From positions 1 to 62,408 of the forward strand of contig JAJZAN010000008.1 of the NCBI GenBank assembly GCA_021799435.1: a DNA stretch of 62,408 nucleotides, given 5' to 3'. The notes under the pieces are model-generated. The model was not told where the DNA came from. It did not search any database and saw only the letters and a list, made by a program, of their open reading frames with translations. This document shows positions 1-6,663 of this stretch, piece by piece (position 1 is the stretch's first letter; each line of letters starts with the position of its first letter). A program made the translations under genes and the position numbers. The stretch is from Bacillota bacterium (GTDB taxonomy: Bacteria > Bacillota > Sulfobacillia > Sulfobacillales > Sulfobacillaceae).

Positions 1-41
1 GTTACATTTATTTCCTTTGTGCTTCAAACTGGGGCACAAAA

Positions 42-65
42 ACACCCTCCTTAATCGGAGGGTGT
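42..65 (-). terminator. Rho-independent terminator of the peptide gene
   Basis: A perfect 9-bp stem (ACACCCTCC/GGAGGGTGT) with a 6-nt loop is followed on the minus strand by a run of five T. It lies just downstream of the minus-strand small ORF ending at 80, so it probably terminates that short transcript. Confidence 0.75.
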
Positions 66-79
66 GGGTAAGCTCGGTT

Positions 80-214
80 CTAATATTCGTAGGGGTCATG
101 AACCACATTAGCGGAATGAAAAGTTAACGCTGCGGTAAATGGGTGGGAGCCATGAATCGCCAGCCCCATTGCCACCGCCGCTACTCCCAATCTTAAAAGC
201 CACTTGGTCAGCAC
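80..214 (-). CDS. 44-residue secreted or membrane peptide, candidate signalling pro-peptide
   Basis: GTG start at 214, preceded by a strong TAGGAGGT ribosome binding site (about 222-230), stop TAG at 80-82. The product starts with two basic residues (MLTKWLLRLG), has a hydrophobic stretch of about 14 residues (AAVAMGLA region), then a polar C-terminal half ending HDPYEY. This is the shape of exported pro-peptides of Phr/PapR/SHP type and also of a one-span membrane peptide. It is transcribed away from the XRE-TPR regulator at 408 and has its own terminator. No sequence family is recognised. The signalling role is inferred from size, export-like N-terminus and neighbourhood only. Confidence 0.6.
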   Translation of the reverse strand: MLTKWLLRLGVAAVAMGLAIHGSHPFTAALTFHSANVVHDPYEY

Positions 215-253
215 AGGCCTAACCTCCTAAAATGCGTATCGGCTACTACAGCG

Positions 254-262
254 ATGATACCA
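254..262 (-). promoter_or_regulatory. Extended -10 promoter for the peptide gene
   Basis: On the minus strand TGGTATCAT is an extended -10 (TGn plus TATCAT) about 40 bp upstream of the peptide start at 214. No good -35 is seen at 17 bp, which is acceptable for extended -10 promoters. An 11-bp near-palindrome TCAAAGTTTGA lies at about 287-297, between this promoter and the regulator promoter, and could be an operator. Confidence 0.4.
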
Positions 263-350
263 CGGTTGGCCCGAGGACCATCCAAATCAAAGTTTGAACT
301 TCCGAAAACTTGCTCCCCAAAAGGAGGATTTCGGCAAGGCACGACAAATT

Positions 351-380
351 TTGACATTAGGAAGAGTCAGCAACAATTAT
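351..380 (+). promoter_or_regulatory. Sigma-A-type promoter of the XRE-TPR gene
   Basis: TTGACA at 351-356 and AATTAT at 375-380 are separated by 18 bp. The likely transcript start is only about 5-10 nt before the AAGGAG ribosome binding site (391-396). An unused AAAAGGAGG sequence sits upstream at about 319-327 with no clear start codon after it. Confidence 0.45.
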
Positions 381-407
381 TAATCCCACCAAGGAGTCGG
401 AGAACAT

Positions 408-1655
408 ATGTCACTGAACCGCAACGCACTGGGCCGACGCATTCGTCGGCGCCGTAAAGAATTACACCTTACCCAGGATGAAGTCCCGGGTTTTTCGCGT
501 TCAGCAATCGCCATGTATGAATCGGGCCGTCGCGTACCTCCTAGAAAAAAGTTGGAGGACCTCTCTAGATCCCTGGCCATTCCTCTTGAAGAGCTATCCG
601 ATGCTCTAGTTCCCCACAGCGGTCAAAATTTCCGCACAGCTGCAGAGGAAGCCTACTATTCTGGCCGATACCGAGAAGCATTCCGGACTGCACGCCAATA
701 CTGGCAATGGGCGACCGATACCCACGATCCCCTTGAAATTTCGCAAGCATCTGCACTTCTAGAGCGTATTGCCAGGCATCTCTCGCCCGAACAGTTCCTG
801 TTTGACGAGTTTCAAGCTCTCCCGTATGAAAGCCTAACCGGACTTTCGCACTGGGCTCGGTCAAACGATCATTGGGAATTAGCGTTAATGATTTCTGAAT
901 GGCTCATTCGGTCGCTAAAGGACACTAATAGCGATGAATATTGGAAGGCCGTACGCAATCGGTCTCGTATTTGCATAGACATGGGCCACTTTCAGCAAGC
1001 AATTTTTTGGTACGACCGAGCTCTATTGCAGAAGGACATGGCATTTGACCTACGCCTGCGCGCCCGTGCATCGCGACTGGTACCCATGGCATTCGAACAC
1101 CGTATGGACCATAATGAGCGGCAGGATCTCCTTCGCCACACCCAGCGAAACCCTCTGGTTTGGCAAATCTACTGGTGGGCCGTCACGCACTACTACTGGT
1201 GGACCGAAGACTGGGACTCCCTCCAACAAGCGTATGACCAAAGCCTAGCATTTTACCCCCCCGACTGGGCTAAAGGCTATCAACTCTTACTTCTCGGCAT
1301 TAAGGCGGCCCTTGAGTGGCATCATCAGCACAGTCTCGCCACAATGGAGCGGCTTCATCACGCGTTGCGCAGCGACAGAGTTGACACACTTGCTGGCTCC
1401 GATATCTCGCAGGATTTGTGGCACGACTGGCTTATCCTCTCACGGGACACCAACGCTCCGGATTGGGAGGTCGATTGGTCCTCGTACATTCTTTTATTGG
1501 TTGGTTCGCAACGCATCGGCTTAGCCCAATGGTTCTCGGACAGGATGCCCGCTCGCCCTAATGATGCGCTACCCCTTTCGCTGTCCATTCAACTCAAGCG
1601 GTTTCGCGAAAGATCCCGACCGTGGAACGATCCAGTCATGGAGAATTGGGAATAG
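408..1655 (+). CDS. XRE-type HTH regulator with TPR-like C-terminal domain (RRNPP-like)
   Basis: 415 residues. Residues about 8-60 form an XRE helix-turn-helix (RIRRRRKELHLTQDEV, then SAIAMYESGRRVPP). The remainder is a long, all-helical, Trp/Tyr-rich region with repeat-like spacing (for example AEEAYYSGRYREAFRTA and SWARSNDHWELALM-like units) typical of TPR sensor domains. This architecture is that of RRNPP regulators (PlcR, NprR, Rgg, PrgX relatives), which bind a short exported-and-reimported peptide. ATG 408 has AAGGAG at 391-396. The divergent 44-residue peptide gene is the natural ligand candidate. It could instead be a plain TPR-HTH repressor of the element. HTH assignment is firm; peptide sensing is inference. 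Confidence 0.75.
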   Translation: MSLNRNALGRRIRRRRKELHLTQDEVPGFSRSAIAMYESGRRVPPRKKLEDLSRSLAIPLEELSDALVPHSGQNFRTAAEEAYYSGRYREAFRTARQYWQWATDTHDPLEISQASALLERIARHLSPEQFLFDEFQALPYESLTGLSHWARSNDHWELALMISEWLIRSLKDTNSDEYWKAVRNRSRICIDMGHFQQAIFWYDRALLQKDMAFDLRLRARASRLVPMAFEHRMDHNERQDLLRHTQRNPLVWQIYWWAVTHYYWWTEDWDSLQQAYDQSLAFYPPDWAKGYQLLLLGIKAALEWHHQHSLATMERLHHALRSDRVDTLAGSDISQDLWHDWLILSRDTNAPDWEVDWSSYILLLVGSQRIGLAQWFSDRMPARPNDALPLSLSIQLKRFRERSRPWNDPVMENWE

Positions 1656-1713
1656 GGCGATTCTCACCACGCCCCCGAATCAACCAAATAAAAAGACACC
1701 TCTCTTCTGGTGC

Positions 1714-1737
1714 GAGTGTTTCCATGTGGAAACACTC
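1714..1737. other. parS-like centromere site 1 (also terminator-like)
   Basis: 24-bp palindrome with 11-bp arms (GAGTGTTTCCA / TGGAAACACTC) around TG. The core TGTTTCCATGTGGAAACA resembles bacterial parS (TGTTTCACGTGAAACA) and recurs at 12741 and 23734. An outer CCTCTC/GAGAGG pairing and the following GGGGTTTTGTTT make it a possible terminator for the upstream regulator gene as well. Confidence 0.6.
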
Positions 1738-1829
1738 CACGAGAGGGGTTTTGTTTACACGCGAAAACAACTTGGCCGGAGTCCACCGCGCAACGGGGTC
1801 GTCCGTTGCATCCTCTTCCTATTTTAGTT

Positions 1830-1849
1830 ATCATAAATAACGTTATGAT
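1830..1849. promoter_or_regulatory. Operator-like inverted repeat before the 1885 operon
   Basis: ATCATAA and TTATGAT (7-bp arms) are separated by 6 bp in an AT-rich stretch about 35 bp upstream of the 1885 start. Position suggests a promoter-overlapping operator, possibly for the upstream XRE protein or the AlpA-like product downstream. The regulator is not known. Confidence 0.4.
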
Positions 1850-1884
1850 GAATAACTCAATACTTGTTAAGGTAGGGAGTCTCT

Positions 1885-2046
1885 ATGGACGATGACGCTT
1901 TCGTCACGCCGACCATGCGTGAAGATGATGCCGCTTGGTTGCTCGAATGGTTAGAGGAACACATGGACACATTGAGTGGCCCTGAACGTTGGGTGCTTAT
2001 CCGTCTCTTGGGTTCACTGGCTAGTTCGATGCCAAATCCAGCATGA
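1885..2046 (+). CDS. Small acidic protein, 53 residues, unknown
   Basis: ATG 1885 follows a GGTAGGGAG ribosome binding site. The product begins MDDDAFVTPTMREDD and has an amphipathic, Trp-containing helix (AAWLLEWLEEHMD). Its TGA overlaps the ATG of the next gene (ATGA), so the two are translationally coupled. No family recognised. First gene of a three-gene operon with the AlpA-like and WGR-like proteins. Confidence 0.6.
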   Translation: MDDDAFVTPTMREDDAAWLLEWLEEHMDTLSGPERWVLIRLLGSLASSMPNPA

Positions 2047-2291
2047 CTTCACGGCGCGTGTTTGGCTTAGTGGAAATTGCTGAAGCCATCGGTCAAGGTA
2101 ACGCTCAGATTGTGCGCGTGTGGTACGCCCGGGGCAAATTGCCGCCGCCGACCGAGACGCTAGCCTCCGGTCCTATATGGTTGCGCGAGGACATTGAATC
2201 CTGGATTGACGATGCCATCACCAACGGAGGGCGGCCGCCTGAACGGAGACGCGGCCCAAAGAAGAGGGAGGCACATGAGCACCCGAGATGA
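2043..2291 (+). CDS. AlpA/MerR-like small HTH DNA-binding protein
   Basis: 82 residues. The N-terminal part (GLVEIAEAIGQGNAQIVRVWYARGKLPPP, split here as EIAEAIG and VWYARGKLP) matches the winged-helix pattern of excisionase/AlpA-type proteins, followed by WLREDIESWIDD, where such proteins place their wing and final helix. The C-terminus is very basic (ERRRGPKKR). Overlaps its upstream neighbour by 4 bp and its downstream neighbour by 17 bp. Likely a transcription factor or recombination directionality-type factor; no integrase is visible nearby, so regulation is more likely. Confidence 0.6.
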   Translation: MTSRRVFGLVEIAEAIGQGNAQIVRVWYARGKLPPPTETLASGPIWLREDIESWIDDAITNGGRPPERRRGPKKREAHEHPR

Positions 2292-2541
2292 AGAGACTGC
2301 TGTATTTTCGTGGTATGCGCAGCGCATAGATGGACGCCGCAATATGTACCGCTGGTATTCGGTATGGCTAACGCAAAATCTATTCGGGGAATGGGAGTGT
2401 TGGACGGCATGGGGACGGCTCAACCGTTTGGGCCAGCGCTCTATGCTCCGCGCCCACGGTTCCCACCATCACGTCCATGCCGTCGCTCATACACTCCAGC
2501 AGCAAAAGCTCCGCCGCGGTTACTGCTCCATCAGTCGCTAA
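2275..2541 (+). CDS. WGR-like domain protein
   Basis: 88 residues from ATG 2275 (GAAGAGGGAGG upstream). An upstream in-frame start at 2194 exists but lacks a ribosome binding site. The segment from NMYRWYSVWLTQ through WTAWGRL to HTLQQQKLRRGY fits the WGR domain: W-G-R motif at about residues 45-47 preceded by the Y-x-W/V strand pattern and followed by the K-x-x-x-G-Y end. WGR domains bind nucleic acid ends in PARPs and occur alone in bacteria. Ends 4 bp into the convergent parR gene. Confidence 0.5.
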   Translation: MSTRDEETAVFSWYAQRIDGRRNMYRWYSVWLTQNLFGEWECWTAWGRLNRLGQRSMLRAHGSHHHVHAVAHTLQQQKLRRGYCSISR

Positions 2542-2825
2542 AAGCTATCCAGCATGGCCTTCATTGCCGGGTCAGGCTGAACCGTTTGCGTACCCCCAAG
2601 GTCCGGTTGACGTATTGTGGCCGGCATCGCCCCCCCTGCCTCTAACTGATCCAGCAGTCTCCCTACCCTTCCCTGATCGTCCACCGTATAGCCTTGAGCC
2701 TCCAGTCTAAGTACGGCCAATATCCCGCGTTTTGCCAACGCGCTCTTTTCAAAGCGGCCCATGGCCTCGAGCCTTTCAATCAGCCCGGGATCTGAAACTG
2801 TGAAGGATATTCGCATGGTCTTCAT
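2538..2825 (-). CDS. parR: ParR-like adaptor of actin-type partition system
   Basis: 95 residues. The N-terminus (MRISFTVSD, then ERLEAMGRFEKSALAKR and AVLRLEAQG) has the strand plus two-helix pattern of ribbon-helix-helix proteins, as in plasmid ParR/AlfB/StbB adaptors. The C-terminal 40 residues are likely the flexible actin-binding tail. ATG 2825 overlaps the TGA of parM and the AAGGAGGTG site lies inside the end of parM. The role is inferred mainly from being the small RHH-like gene directly after an actin-like ATPase; sequence similarity among ParR proteins is usually low. Confidence 0.6.
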   Translation of the reverse strand: MKTMRISFTVSDPGLIERLEAMGRFEKSALAKRGILAVLRLEAQGYTVDDQGRVGRLLDQLEAGGAMPATIRQPDLGGTQTVQPDPAMKAMLDSF

Positions 2826-3880
2826 GCGTTAATAGGCACCTCCTTCGCCAGTTGCCATTGCAAACTAGCCTTGGCAAACCCCCGCGCGATAGCCCCTCCC
2901 GCATCCGGCAACATCAGCAAGTCTTGCGTTATGCCTTTGGGTGCCGTTTCCACGAGGAAGCTATAGAGCGCTTCTGCCCCTCCGCCCATGAAGTAAATCC
3001 GGTCGAGCCGCTTCAGCCGATCCCATTGTCCTCCGACAAACTCCCATATCTGGACTGCTGCCTGTCTTTTCCATTCATCAACCAGATGACTAAGGTCTTT
3101 TACCTCTCCCCGAATCCGAAACTTCTTGGTCCGAACAATCTCGTCAACTTCATGAATACCCAGATTAACGCCCCACTCTGTAGCGAGGTGACTTTCACAC
3201 AGCTTGGCAACCGTCGCCATCCCGAGATTATCCCCGCCAGGCCGCAGGGCCTCCGGGTCCAGCCGCCAGCCAGGATTTACAGCCGCTGGGTCTACCGTCC
3301 GAAACCCAATATCAATCCCCCCGACGTAAAGGCTCAGGAGTTCGCTGTCGCCAACACCGTTGTCCTTCAAGTACGCATCGGTCAACCCTCCGATGCTTTG
3401 GGGAAGCACCTTGACCTCATCGACGATAAACGTGTAGTCCACGACGTTCGCTCCCCGCCTCAGCGTCAACTGGTGCCGTCCTCTAAGCATCTCCGCCAAC
3501 GCCTCTCGTTCGGCCAGAAAATACTGGTTGGGAAGGCCCGTTACCACTCGCAGGTGCAATGATCCCGCCATGTTTTCCGGCACGACCCGGGCCAGTCCTA
3601 CCAAGGCCAAAAACTTATAATGCTCATTGTCCACGCGGTTGGCGTCATAGGCTCGGTATACCGTCCGACAACTCGCGTGATACACTTCGTCGCCGACCAA
3701 TCGTGTAGTCCCATTGTATTCCCATTGAGCATACGACACCGAAAGAGCCTGCGCTGTCGCTAACGCCTGAGTCGACAGAGCTCCGCTTATCGACGGAAAT
3801 TTTATGATGTGGCCCAAACGGTCGGACCGCACAATTTTGTTGTAACCGTAGCCGACATCCAACCCAACTCCGATACTCAT
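2822..3880 (-). CDS. parM: ParM/Alp-type actin-like ATPase for plasmid segregation
   Basis: 352 residues. Phosphate-1 motif DVGYGYNK at residues 8-15, phosphate-2 motif GGIDIGFRT at 187-195 and adenosine motif FMGGGAEAL at about 297-305 give the actin/Hsp70 nucleotide-binding pattern. Such ATPases polymerise and push apart plasmid copies bound by ParR at parC. ATG 3880 has GAGGGGGGG upstream. The centromere is expected upstream (3881-4150), a stretch of repeated GCAC/GCGC-rich motifs, but no clean iteron array was found. A second, ParAB-type system at 24-26 kb makes this element doubly partitioned. Confidence 0.85.
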   Translation of the reverse strand: MSIGVGLDVGYGYNKIVRSDRLGHIIKFPSISGALSTQALATAQALSVSYAQWEYNGTTRLVGDEVYHASCRTVYRAYDANRVDNEHYKFLALVGLARVVPENMAGSLHLRVVTGLPNQYFLAEREALAEMLRGRHQLTLRRGANVVDYTFIVDEVKVLPQSIGGLTDAYLKDNGVGDSELLSLYVGGIDIGFRTVDPAAVNPGWRLDPEALRPGGDNLGMATVAKLCESHLATEWGVNLGIHEVDEIVRTKKFRIRGEVKDLSHLVDEWKRQAAVQIWEFVGGQWDRLKRLDRIYFMGGGAEALYSFLVETAPKGITQDLLMLPDAGGAIARGFAKASLQWQLAKEVPINA

Positions 3881-4195
3881 AGTGGCCCCCCCTCATTTGC
3901 ACTTATTGCACCTCTTCGCGCACGCCTGCGCGCGTCCGTTCGTCTTGTCGCGCTATATCGGTTCATTTCCCCTGTTTGTGCGCTGTACATCGTTGTTGTT
4001 GGCCTATCCGCACAATGCGTTCTGGCCTGCGTAATAAAGTAATTTGCTACCGTTTGTGGCACATTTTAGCCCCTATTGGTACTACGTCACTCTTTTCAGC
4101 GCGTTCGGGCGCTGAGTCATGCAGATGCGTTAGTTATTGTAACATAAACTTGCTTTATGGATCACAATTAAGCGTATTTGTACACATACATCAAA

Positions 4196-4222
4196 AGCCC
4201 CCCGTCTTCACGACGAGGGGCT
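4196..4222 (-). terminator. Minus-strand terminator between rep region and parM
   Basis: AGCCCCTCGTC-loop-GACGGGGGGCT (one G-T pair) followed by TTTT on the minus strand. It would stop transcripts arriving from the rep-proximal antisense side before parM. Confidence 0.6.
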
Positions 4223-4246
4223 GCGCAAATTTTGTTGGAAAGTGTA

Positions 4247-4427
4247 GCAGGATTTTCCTGCCGGATGGCGAAACTTACGCCACAGGGGGGAGGTCTCCAG
4301 CCTCCACTACCGTTTAACGGACAGGCAATCCGCAAACGTCCCAACTTTCATAGTTGGTACTTCGCTACAGGCATAGGATTTTCCTGCATTTTGCCCCCGT
4401 TAAACGGCCCTAAATGGGCATTTTTTT
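4247..4427 (+). other. Structured non-coding region, candidate origin or leader RNA
   Basis: Contains a 13-nt repeat AGGATTTTCCTGC (4249-4261 and 4375-4387; the first is a GCAGGATTTTCCTGC palindrome), an 11-bp inverted pair CCGTTTAACGG (4310-4320) and CCGTTAAACGG (4397-4407), hairpins GAGGTCTCCAGCCTC and CCAACTTTCATAGTTGG, and a TGCCC/GGGCA stem ending in seven T (to 4427). The two 11-mers can pair across about 75 nt. This is not coding. It lies just upstream of rep, so an origin or a structured rep leader is plausible. Confidence 0.45.
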
Positions 4428-4452
4428 ATGGTTTTTTCAGCTTTTGCCCATG

Positions 4453-4478
4453 AAAAAACCACCGACGGCCATCGGTGG
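4453..4478 (-). terminator. Strong minus-strand terminator downstream of the antisense RNA
   Basis: Minus strand CCACCGA-TGGCCG-TCGGTGG followed by TTTTTT. It is the second stop for the antisense transcript started at about 4577, after the weaker hairpin at 4532-4548. Confidence 0.75.
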
Positions 4479-4526
4479 CATTCCAAACGAGGAGGTGTAA
4501 GGTTTTTCTCCGAATCGAATATTTGT

Positions 4527-4577
4527 TAAAAAGCCGTTCGCAGCGGCTCGGGCATTTTGTTGCCCTAACAAATTCAC
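4527..4577 (-). ncRNA. Candidate countertranscript RNA controlling rep
   Basis: A strong minus-strand promoter (4584-4613) would start a transcript at about 4577. It contains two hairpins: GGGCA/TGCCC (4550-4565) and AGCCG/CGGCT (4532-4548), the latter followed by a U-run, giving an RNA of about 50 nt; read-through would end at 4453-4478. It is antisense to the 5' leader of the rep gene. This is the layout of countertranscribed RNAs that set plasmid copy number. Existence of the RNA is inferred from promoter and terminators. Confidence 0.55.
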
Positions 4578-4583
4578 GCAATC

Positions 4584-4613
4584 ATTATATCGAACGCCCG
4601 TTCGTGGCGTCAA
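4584..4613 (-). promoter_or_regulatory. Strong antisense promoter with palindromic operator in its spacer
   Basis: Minus strand TTGACG (4608-4613), 18-bp spacer, TATAAT (4584-4589). The spacer contains CGAACGGGCGTTCG, a 14-bp perfect-arm palindrome at 4591-4604 of GAAC-N4-GTTC form, close to the Bacillus LexA/DinR box. A repressor bound there would shut off the antisense RNA and so raise rep expression. Confidence 0.65.
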
Positions 4614-4639
4614 GCGATTCGGTGCAAAATCCGTCCATT

Positions 4640-5755
4640 ATGCCATCTAATTCGTCTTTTGCACAATCCTTATCCGATTTCGCGCCGGTTTATTCCCAGT
4701 TTTATCGGCAATCGGCACAGTTTTGGGCCTTAACCCCGCCCGAATACGCCCGCCTCTTACTTGTGCTGGGTGTCCAAATTGACAGCAGCCGCAGCCTAAA
4801 GACCACATTTACACAGCTTGCCAAACTATTCGGCGTCCACCGGACCACGATCTCCCGGTTGATGAAAGGGCTCTCCTCCTGGCACGGCCCGGACGGCGCG
4901 GCCGCCACGCCTGCCATTTCCCTCGTGCATGAAAAGCGCAATACCGCACATGGCCACCGTTGGGCAGGTGTCCAAATTACCTTCGCCTCATGGGTTCCCA
5001 TCGGGTTCGGAGAGCGGGTCCAACGTGCGCCAGCGTGCGACCAAGAAGCGACACAGGCCAGTGTGCAACCTGAGCGCACGACAAAGAATTCAGATCCCAG
5101 GGATTTCAAAAAAGCTTTAGAGAAAAAAGATCCTCCCCCCATCCCCCCTCTGCAGACTCAGGAGGAGGATTCGCCTACGGCTGAAACACTTTCGACCGCC
5201 AAACTACCTACTGATTCGCTACATGCCCCAAGCGATCAGGAAGAGGCTCAAGGCACGGAATCCGGCGTTTTGTCGCTTCCCCATGTCGTTGAAGGACGCC
5301 GGTTGCTCCTAAACATTGGCGTATCCGAAAATAACGCCAAACGTCTTGCGCTTAAGCATTCTCCAGAAGTTATTCAGAACATGATCCGCACGCAGCTTCA
5401 TCGCCAGAATGTCAATGACCTTGCAGGCTGGGTAGTTACCTGTCTGCGGAATCTTCCTGAACCCAAGCCAACACAGCCAAAGCCCACCTTTACCGTGGTA
5501 GCCGAAGATACGCCAAGGCCCATGCCTCCCAATCCAGAAAAAGAGGCTCGCGAACGGTTCAAAGCATGGTTCGCAACCATTGCTCCTGCCACTCAACGCG
5601 AGTATGAAATGCAGGCGGAAAGACTGTTTTATCAAGACGTATCCTCGGTCGAGGTACAAGGCCGGCGCCAAAGCCGCCAGAATGGAGGTGCTTTTTGGTG
5701 GGACTTCCTGAGACGGTGGACAGAAACCGCGGGACTGTACGCAAATAACGAATAA
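4640..5755 (+). CDS. Plasmid replication initiator candidate (winged-helix Rep)
   Basis: 371 residues from ATG 4640; an in-frame start at 4475 would read through the antisense-controlled leader and is less likely. The ribosome binding site at 4640 is weak. The N-terminal half has a winged helix (TFTQLAKLFGVHRTTISRLM, about residues 55-75); the middle is a Pro/Glu-rich linker; the C-terminal part (IGVSENNAKRLALKHSPE, then DLAGWVVTCLR) has the pattern seen in replication proteins of Bacillota plasmids. Long 5' leader, antisense RNA and neighbouring partition genes all fit a copy-controlled Rep. It is not a classical RepA_N or Rep_3 by eye; a DnaD-like regulator is the alternative. Confidence 0.55.
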   Translation: MPSNSSFAQSLSDFAPVYSQFYRQSAQFWALTPPEYARLLLVLGVQIDSSRSLKTTFTQLAKLFGVHRTTISRLMKGLSSWHGPDGAAATPAISLVHEKRNTAHGHRWAGVQITFASWVPIGFGERVQRAPACDQEATQASVQPERTTKNSDPRDFKKALEKKDPPPIPPLQTQEEDSPTAETLSTAKLPTDSLHAPSDQEEAQGTESGVLSLPHVVEGRRLLLNIGVSENNAKRLALKHSPEVIQNMIRTQLHRQNVNDLAGWVVTCLRNLPEPKPTQPKPTFTVVAEDTPRPMPPNPEKEARERFKAWFATIAPATQREYEMQAERLFYQDVSSVEVQGRRQSRQNGGAFWWDFLRRWTETAGLYANNE

Positions 5756-6075
5756 ATGTTACAAAATTGCATCCTACAGTAATTTTGTGCAACACTGTCT
5801 TTGAAGGACCTGTTTGCGCCTTGCGTAGATATGAAAAATGACAGTTGTGCATAACGCAAACACCCAGGGGTATGCAGTGTGGAATTGCGTGTTGTGGAAA
5901 TTGGCGCTTATTCGCGATACTGACGCACACGTCAAACCGTTGCGGCTCTAGGTATTTAACCTATTGCCAATCAGTGTCACTTTTTAAGGCGAATGCAATG
6001 CGCCATTACACCCCTCACGCAGCCTGCAAGAACGCGGGTGTGGTCCTATCAATCGGACACAGGATGTGACACCAC
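5756..6075 (+). other. 320-bp non-coding region after rep, origin candidate
   Basis: AT-richer than its flanks. It holds an 8-bp inverted repeat ACAAAATT/AATTTTGT (5761-5788), recurring TTGTGCA-type words (about 5786, 5847) and GCGTGTTG near 5890, with no plausible ORF. Its position between rep and the coupling-protein cluster makes it the best place to look for oriV or oriT. No nic-site consensus is recognised. Confidence 0.35.
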
Positions 6076-6663
6076 GTGAACTCCGGCTATTTGCGGGTGG
6101 CGAATACGTATAGTGCCATCGGCTTCGTCCCACGGGGATGGCCAGCCAAGTGGCTCTTGTCCAAGCAATGGGACCGGTTGCATCGTTACCAGTTGGTTGG
6201 CCCCTTCGTGTCCCGCGCTGATTGGCGCAGTCTCGGCTTGGCTGGACCTTACGCGGCATCCGGGTACTATCCTCCCGGCCCCGCGCTGTTGAACGTATTT
6301 GCTGAGTTAGGTATTACTTGCCCTCCACCCCCATCACCGGAGCGGCTGTTGCACCAATTGCAGTTGCTGGCGGTATTGGATGGGCTTTCAGACAGTGAGT
6401 TGGCGACGTGGTGGTCTGAAACCGAAGTGATTCAGGCGCTCGCGCATCGCCCAACGCGCTTCCGTGTTCCGGATGGGCTATATCGTGCGGATACCGGCGA
6501 ATGGGTCGCTGTCGAGATTTGGAGCCGTGGGCCTACCGACCCTATTTTGCTGGAGAAGCTTCGGGACGTGTGGGCAAACACCTATGCGGATCGCATACGC
6601 ATCATCAGCTTAGACGGAACTACTACCCTGCGCCATCGCGAGGAGGTGGCCGCCAATGCTTGA
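6076..6663 (+). CDS. Winged-helix/nuclease-fold-like protein (replication-relaxation type)
   Basis: 195 residues, GTG start at 6076. The N-terminal part is helical and Trp-rich. The C-terminal part reads FRVPDGLYRADTGEWVAVEIW followed by a helix (DPILLEKLRDVWANTY) and a strand (RIRIISLD). That PD...VEIW spacing fits the core of the restriction-endonuclease-like fold used in Replic_Relax-type proteins found beside conjugative coupling proteins. Overlaps the next gene by 8 bp and is followed by VirD4. The function is unknown; a DNA-processing or relaxase-accessory role is inference. Confidence 0.45.
   Translation: MNSGYLRVANTYSAIGFVPRGWPAKWLLSKQWDRLHRYQLVGPFVSRADWRSLGLAGPYAASGYYPPGPALLNVFAELGITCPPPPSPERLLHQLQLLAVLDGLSDSELATWWSETEVIQALAHRPTRFRVPDGLYRADTGEWVAVEIWSRGPTDPILLEKLRDVWANTYADRIRIISLDGTTTLRHREEVAANA

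Noticed and set aside
2852..3562. Long plus-strand frame opposite parM
   Set aside because: Shadow of parM, which has complete actin motifs on the other strand.
4475..4639. Upstream extension of the rep gene
   Set aside because: Region is covered by the predicted antisense RNA and contains hairpins, so it is a leader, not coding.
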